In this document: piece after piece, positions 5,588 to 8,248 of the stretch | Position numbering within the stretch: position 1 is the stretch's first letter | Layout of the letters: every line of letters begins with the position of its first letter | Origin: Actinomycetes bacterium | Lineage (GTDB): Bacteria > Actinomycetota > Acidimicrobiia > Acidimicrobiales > Acidimicrobiaceae | NCBI GenBank assembly: GCA_021790495.1 | Contig: JAJYGZ010000370.1 | Coordinates: 1-8,248 of the forward strand | Direction of reading: 5' to 3' | Length of the DNA: 8,248 bases | Made by a program: the position numbers and the translations under genes | Notes under the pieces: generated by a model | The model's database searches: none | Told to the model about the DNA's origin: nothing | Seen by the model: only the letters and a program-made list of their open reading frames with translations

Positions 5588-6244
5588 TTACTGGGCGCGC
5601 TCTACGAGATGGGCAATTTCGATAGCCACGGCGTTGAAATCTCCGTCGCCGGCGATAGTAACCAATTTGCCCTTTTCTTGATACCACGCAATTAGTGGCG
5701 ACGTAACTTCGTCGTAAATCGCCAACCGTCGCGAAATCGCCTCGGGAGTATCGTCGGCCCGCTGAATCACCTCATGCGCGCAGTCGTCACAAGTCCAGTT
5801 CGATGAAGGCGGCTTGTAGATCGAATAGGTTCGACCGCAACCGGTACAAACTCGACGCGACGATAGGCGATCGAGTACGACGTCTGTTGGAACGTCCAAA
5901 TTGATGACCAGCTTCACTCCGTCGGGATGAAGTATCTCATCAAGCGCAGTCGCTTGGGCTAGAGTCCGCGGAAAGCCGTCGAGCACAAAGCCGATATCAC
6001 GACAGTCCGGCTGGTCCAGGCGGTCCTCCACGATCCCCAGGATCACATCGTCAGGAACCAGGTCGCCACGTTCCATGTAATCATTTGCCAAGAGACCAAA
6101 TTCCGTGCCGACCTTTACGGCTCCGCGAAGGATGTCCCCGGTGGAGATATGCGCAAGTCCAAGCGACGCCGCGAGCTTGGAACATTGCGTACCCTTGCCT
6201 GCCCCCTGTTTGCCGATCATCACTATTCGGTACGGTCTATTCAA
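5588..6244 (-). CDS. adk: Adenylate kinase, long form with zinc LID, TTG start
   Basis: Adk interconverts ATP plus AMP with two ADP in the cytoplasm and sets the adenylate energy charge. The 218-residue protein has the P-loop GKQGAGKGTQ at 11-20, with Gln13 where most family members have proline, the AMP-site segments STGDILR (34-40) and LDGFPRT (88-94), and a long LID domain. In the LID, C133, C136, C152 and C155 form a four-cysteine zinc site. The catalytic or binding arginines R40, R93, R130/R131, R162 and R172/R173 are in place. Initiation is at TTG (TTG AAT AGA CCG), with GGGAG eight bases upstream; the next in-frame ATG would start at residue 9 and remove the first strand. It lies 43 bases after secY and 20 before map, the usual actinobacterial and firmicute order. 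Confidence 0.98.
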   Translation of the reverse strand: MNRPYRIVMIGKQGAGKGTQCSKLAASLGLAHISTGDILRGAVKVGTEFGLLANDYMERGDLVPDDVILGIVEDRLDQPDCRDIGFVLDGFPRTLAQATALDEILHPDGVKLVINLDVPTDVVLDRLSSRRVCTGCGRTYSIYKPPSSNWTCDDCAHEVIQRADDTPEAISRRLAIYDEVTSPLIAWYQEKGKLVTIAGDGDFNAVAIEIAHLVERAQ

Positions 6245-6287
6245 CCTGAAATCTCCCGCACGTCACTCGACACACCAGCCAACCCTC

Positions 6288-7583
6288 CTACCTGAGGAAC
6301 CCTTCGTAGTTGCGCAGGGACAATTGAGAGTCCACCTGCTTCATAGTTTCCAGAGCTACGCCGACCGCGATGAGCAAAGTGGTACCCGCAAATGGATATC
6401 CCGTGACGTTCCACAGGGCGAGAAGCACTGCCGGAGCAAGGGCGACTACCGCCAAAAAGAGCGACCCGAACAGTGTAATGCGATTGAGTATCCTCGCTAG
6501 GTAGCGCTCGGTGGAGGCGCCGGGGCGAATTCCGGGTATGAACCCGCTCTGCTTGCGAATAATGTCAGCCTGCTGATAGGGGTCGAATGCGACTTGGACG
6601 TAGAAGAAGGTAAACATCACAATCAAGACACCGTAACTAAGGATGTAATAGAAGCTTGTCGCCGAAACCAGGTGATTGTTCACAAAGTTCCGAAAAGCTT
6701 GCCACGGAATGATGTTGGTGAGCAGGACCGGAAAATAGAGGATCGACGAGGCGAAGATGATCGGAATCACACCTGCTTGGTTCACCTTCAGGGGAATATG
6801 CGTGCTCTCCCCGCCGTACATCTTGCGGCCCACGACACGCTTGGCAAATGTGACGGGAATCCGGCGCTGACCCTGCTCGACGAAGACAATCGCCACCAGA
6901 ATTCCGAGGGCCAAAATAACAATGATGGCGAACTTGAAGCGGCCCGCCTGAGCCAAGATCGCGTGCCCCCCGGTAGGAATTCCCGCGACGACGTTGGCGA
7001 AGATGATAATCGACATGCCTTGGCCGATTCCGCGCTGGGTGATTAGTTCACCAAGCCACATCACCATCGCGGTACCTGCGGTAAAGGTAAGCACAATGAA
7101 AAGCACGCGGGGAACGGTAAAGTTCGGGATGAGATCTAACGCCTTGCCATTTGGCAAGAGGCCAGCGCCTCCGTTGTGAAACACAAAGGCGAGACCAGTT
7201 CCTTGCAGCATCGCCAGTATCACCGTCAAATACCGCGTCGTCTGGGTAAGCTTCTTCTCTCCGACGGCCCCCTGGTCTCTCCATTCCTCAAACTTCGGAA
7301 CCACCGTCGTCAAAAGCTGAATAATGATCGATGACGTTATGTAGGGCATGATCCCGAGCCCGAATATGGCAAAACGAGTTAGGGCACCGCCCGAGAACAG
7401 GTTGAGAAATCCTAGCACTCCGGCACTTTGACCAGCGGTTTCCACCTGCCTGAGGGCGCTGAAGTCTATCCCGGGAACCGGCAGATTAGCGCCAAGCTGA
7501 TAGACCGCAATAATGAAAATGGTGAAAAGCACTTTATTGCGCAGATCAGCAATTTTGAAAATGTTCTTCAAACTGCTAAGCAT
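6288..7583 (-). CDS. secY: Preprotein translocase subunit SecY
   Basis: SecY forms the protein-conducting channel of the SecYEG complex in the cytoplasmic membrane, used by SecA and by ribosomes. The 431-residue protein has about ten hydrophobic segments, near residues 17-35, 70-94, 116-136, 157-175, 186-205, 218-236, 270-293, 311-332, 368-391 and 398-415. Signature regions are GGALTRFAIFGLGIMPYITS (plug and second helix), WLGELITQRGIGQGMS before and into the fifth helix, GVIPIIFASSIL, and the cytoplasmic loop GFIPGIRPG with its conserved arginine. The tail RNYEGFLR is typical of actinobacteria. I chose the ATG over the GTG two codons earlier because GGGG lies five bases before the ATG and too close to the GTG. 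The gene follows rplO after a long structured spacer. Confidence 0.98.
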   Translation of the reverse strand: MLSSLKNIFKIADLRNKVLFTIFIIAVYQLGANLPVPGIDFSALRQVETAGQSAGVLGFLNLFSGGALTRFAIFGLGIMPYITSSIIIQLLTTVVPKFEEWRDQGAVGEKKLTQTTRYLTVILAMLQGTGLAFVFHNGGAGLLPNGKALDLIPNFTVPRVLFIVLTFTAGTAMVMWLGELITQRGIGQGMSIIIFANVVAGIPTGGHAILAQAGRFKFAIIVILALGILVAIVFVEQGQRRIPVTFAKRVVGRKMYGGESTHIPLKVNQAGVIPIIFASSILYFPVLLTNIIPWQAFRNFVNNHLVSATSFYYILSYGVLIVMFTFFYVQVAFDPYQQADIIRKQSGFIPGIRPGASTERYLARILNRITLFGSLFLAVVALAPAVLLALWNVTGYPFAGTTLLIAVGVALETMKQVDSQLSLRNYEGFLR

Positions 7584-7648
7584 CGACACCCCATAACAAA
7601 TAAGACGAGAACTTCTTCAACCATCCACAGGTTGCTCGGCTACCCAGA

Positions 7649-7712
7649 CTAGCGCCACGCGACCGGGAGGCACTTGCAAACCCGCCACTAACGCTAGCCC
7701 AATTGCCCGGTC
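7649..7712 (-). promoter_or_regulatory. Possible pseudoknot in the secY leader
   Basis: Two perfect inverted repeats interlock. GACCGGG (7706-7712, minus strand) complements CCCGGTC (7661-7667), and CTAGCG (7692-7697) complements CGCTAG (7649-7654). Because each repeat has one arm inside the loop of the other, simultaneous pairing would make a pseudoknot-like fold of 7 and 6 base pairs. It ends about 65 bases before the secY ATG. The repeats are certain; folding and function are inferred. Confidence 0.3.
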
Positions 7713-7720
7713 CGTATAAG

Positions 7721-7753
7721 AAGGAGCCGCGACGCTCCCGCCTCCGGCTCCTT
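7721..7753 (-). terminator. 9-bp hairpin between rplO and secY, possible attenuator
   Basis: AAGGAGCCG and CGGCTCCTT are exact reverse complements around a 15-base loop and lie about 30 bases after the rplO stop. In the transcript the stem is followed by CTTATACGG, a poor U-tract. A partial terminator or attenuator, or an RNA processing or stability stem, is more likely than a full terminator, because secY normally depends on spc-operon transcription. Confidence 0.4.
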
Positions 7754-7781
7754 GCAAAAGTCTCACGAAATAGGTGGCTAA

Positions 7782-8248
7782 CTACCGGTTGGCGTGCGCG
7801 TTGCCCTTGACGGGAGGACGTCCGCCCGCATATGGAAGAGGCACGACAATGGCGGAACCTCCGGCGGCCCGAATCGCGAACTCCGCGGTACGGGAGAACT
7901 TGTGCGCCGAGATGGTAACCCCGCTCCTGATTTCGCCGTCCCCTAGGATCTTCACCAAAGAGCCACGCTTGACAATATTGTTATTGGCGAGTACCGACGG
8001 GTCGATTACTACCACACCGTCGGAGGCAAGCTCCTGGATGCGATCGAGATTAACGATCTCATATTCCACCCGGAATGGATTCTTGAAACCCTTCGACTTC
8101 GGCGTACGCTGGGTCAGGGGCAGCTGGCCACCCTCGAATCCCATCGGGATCGTATCCCTGGCGCCTTGTCCCTTGGTACCGCGCCCAGCGGTCTTCCCGC
8201 CTTTACCACCTATTCCACGTCCAACTCGCTTGGGCTTCTTCTTGGAAC
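7782..8248 (-). CDS. rplO: 50S ribosomal protein L15, 5' end cut by window edge
   Basis: L15 is a large-subunit protein that joins domains of 23S rRNA late in assembly. The visible 154 residues lack only the first ten or so. They begin SKKKPKRVGRGIGGKGGKTA, the extended glycine- and basic-rich N-terminus, then GRGTKGQGARD, FEGGQLPLTQRTPKSKGFKN (about 37-56), PFRVEYEIVNLDRI, and the C-terminal fold ending near AIRAAGGSAIVVP. The frame is open to the window edge, so an internal ATG (at the MGFEGG segment) is not the start. The FKNPFRVEY segment is typical of actinobacterial L15. The last 15 residues (AGGRPPVKGNAHANR) form a basic tail beyond the E. coli C-terminus, as in related phyla. secY follows after a 198-base spacer. 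Confidence 0.97.
   Translation of the reverse strand, partial: SKKKPKRVGRGIGGKGGKTAGRGTKGQGARDTIPMGFEGGQLPLTQRTPKSKGFKNPFRVEYEIVNLDRIQELASDGVVVIDPSVLANNNIVKRGSLVKILGDGEIRSGVTISAHKFSRTAEFAIRAAGGSAIVVPLPYAGGRPPVKGNAHANR

Noticed and set aside
5019..5681. 220-codon plus-strand open frame opposite map and the end of adk
   Set aside because: It lies wholly antisense to two well-supported enzymes, has low-complexity shadow composition and no recognisable motif or ribosome-binding site.
5568..5687. N-terminal extension of map by 40 residues
   Set aside because: The extension is translated from adk in another frame, is arginine-rich and is absent from the family; the ATG after the adk stop fits type Ia enzymes.
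1..8248. Mobile elements, CRISPR arrays, tRNA or rRNA genes, defence systems
   Set aside because: I saw no long terminal repeats, regularly spaced repeats, transposase motifs or RNA-gene signatures; the whole window is accounted for by conserved core genes and short spacers.

Overview
The window is a core translation and secretion gene block. Every confident gene lies on the minus strand, so it is transcribed from right to left. In transcription order it carries rplO (L15, 5' end cut by the window edge), secY, adk, map, infA, rpmJ, rpsM, rpsK, rpsD, rpoA, rplQ, truA and rplM (L13, 3' end cut by the window edge). This is the distal part of the spc operon joined to the alpha operon, followed by the start of an rplM-rpsI unit. 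No mobile element, CRISPR array, tRNA, rRNA or transferred accessory gene is visible.

The gene order, the L15 segment (FKNPFRVEY), the SecY C-terminus (RNYEGFLR) and the L13 N-terminus (MRTYSxKPxD) all look actinobacterial. The base composition is moderate rather than very GC-rich, and S4 and L36 are both of the zinc-binding (four-ligand) type. I infer a non-streptomycete, non-mycobacterial member of the Actinobacteriota, perhaps Acidimicrobiia. The lineage call is an inference and was not tested.

The genes work together. Ribosomal proteins L15, L36, S13, S11, S4, L17 and L13 build the ribosome. IF1 supports initiation. RpoA is the assembly scaffold and regulator-contact subunit of RNA polymerase. 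SecY is the membrane channel for nascent secreted and membrane proteins. Map removes initiator methionine, Adk balances adenine nucleotides, and TruA modifies tRNA anticodon stems.

The coding sequence is ordinary; the points of interest lie in starts and spacers. infA appears to start with CTG, with a good Shine-Dalgarno sequence and no ATG, GTG or TTG available in frame. rpsD and adk start with TTG, and rpsK with GTG. A 12-bp hairpin with a T-run between rplQ and truA looks like an intrinsic terminator closing the alpha operon. Compact hairpins or competing foldings fill the otherwise unusually long spacers rplO-secY, map-infA, infA-rpmJ and rpsM-rpsK. A promoter-like pair overlaps the truA stop codon and would drive rplM. 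No gap between genes exceeds about 200 bases.
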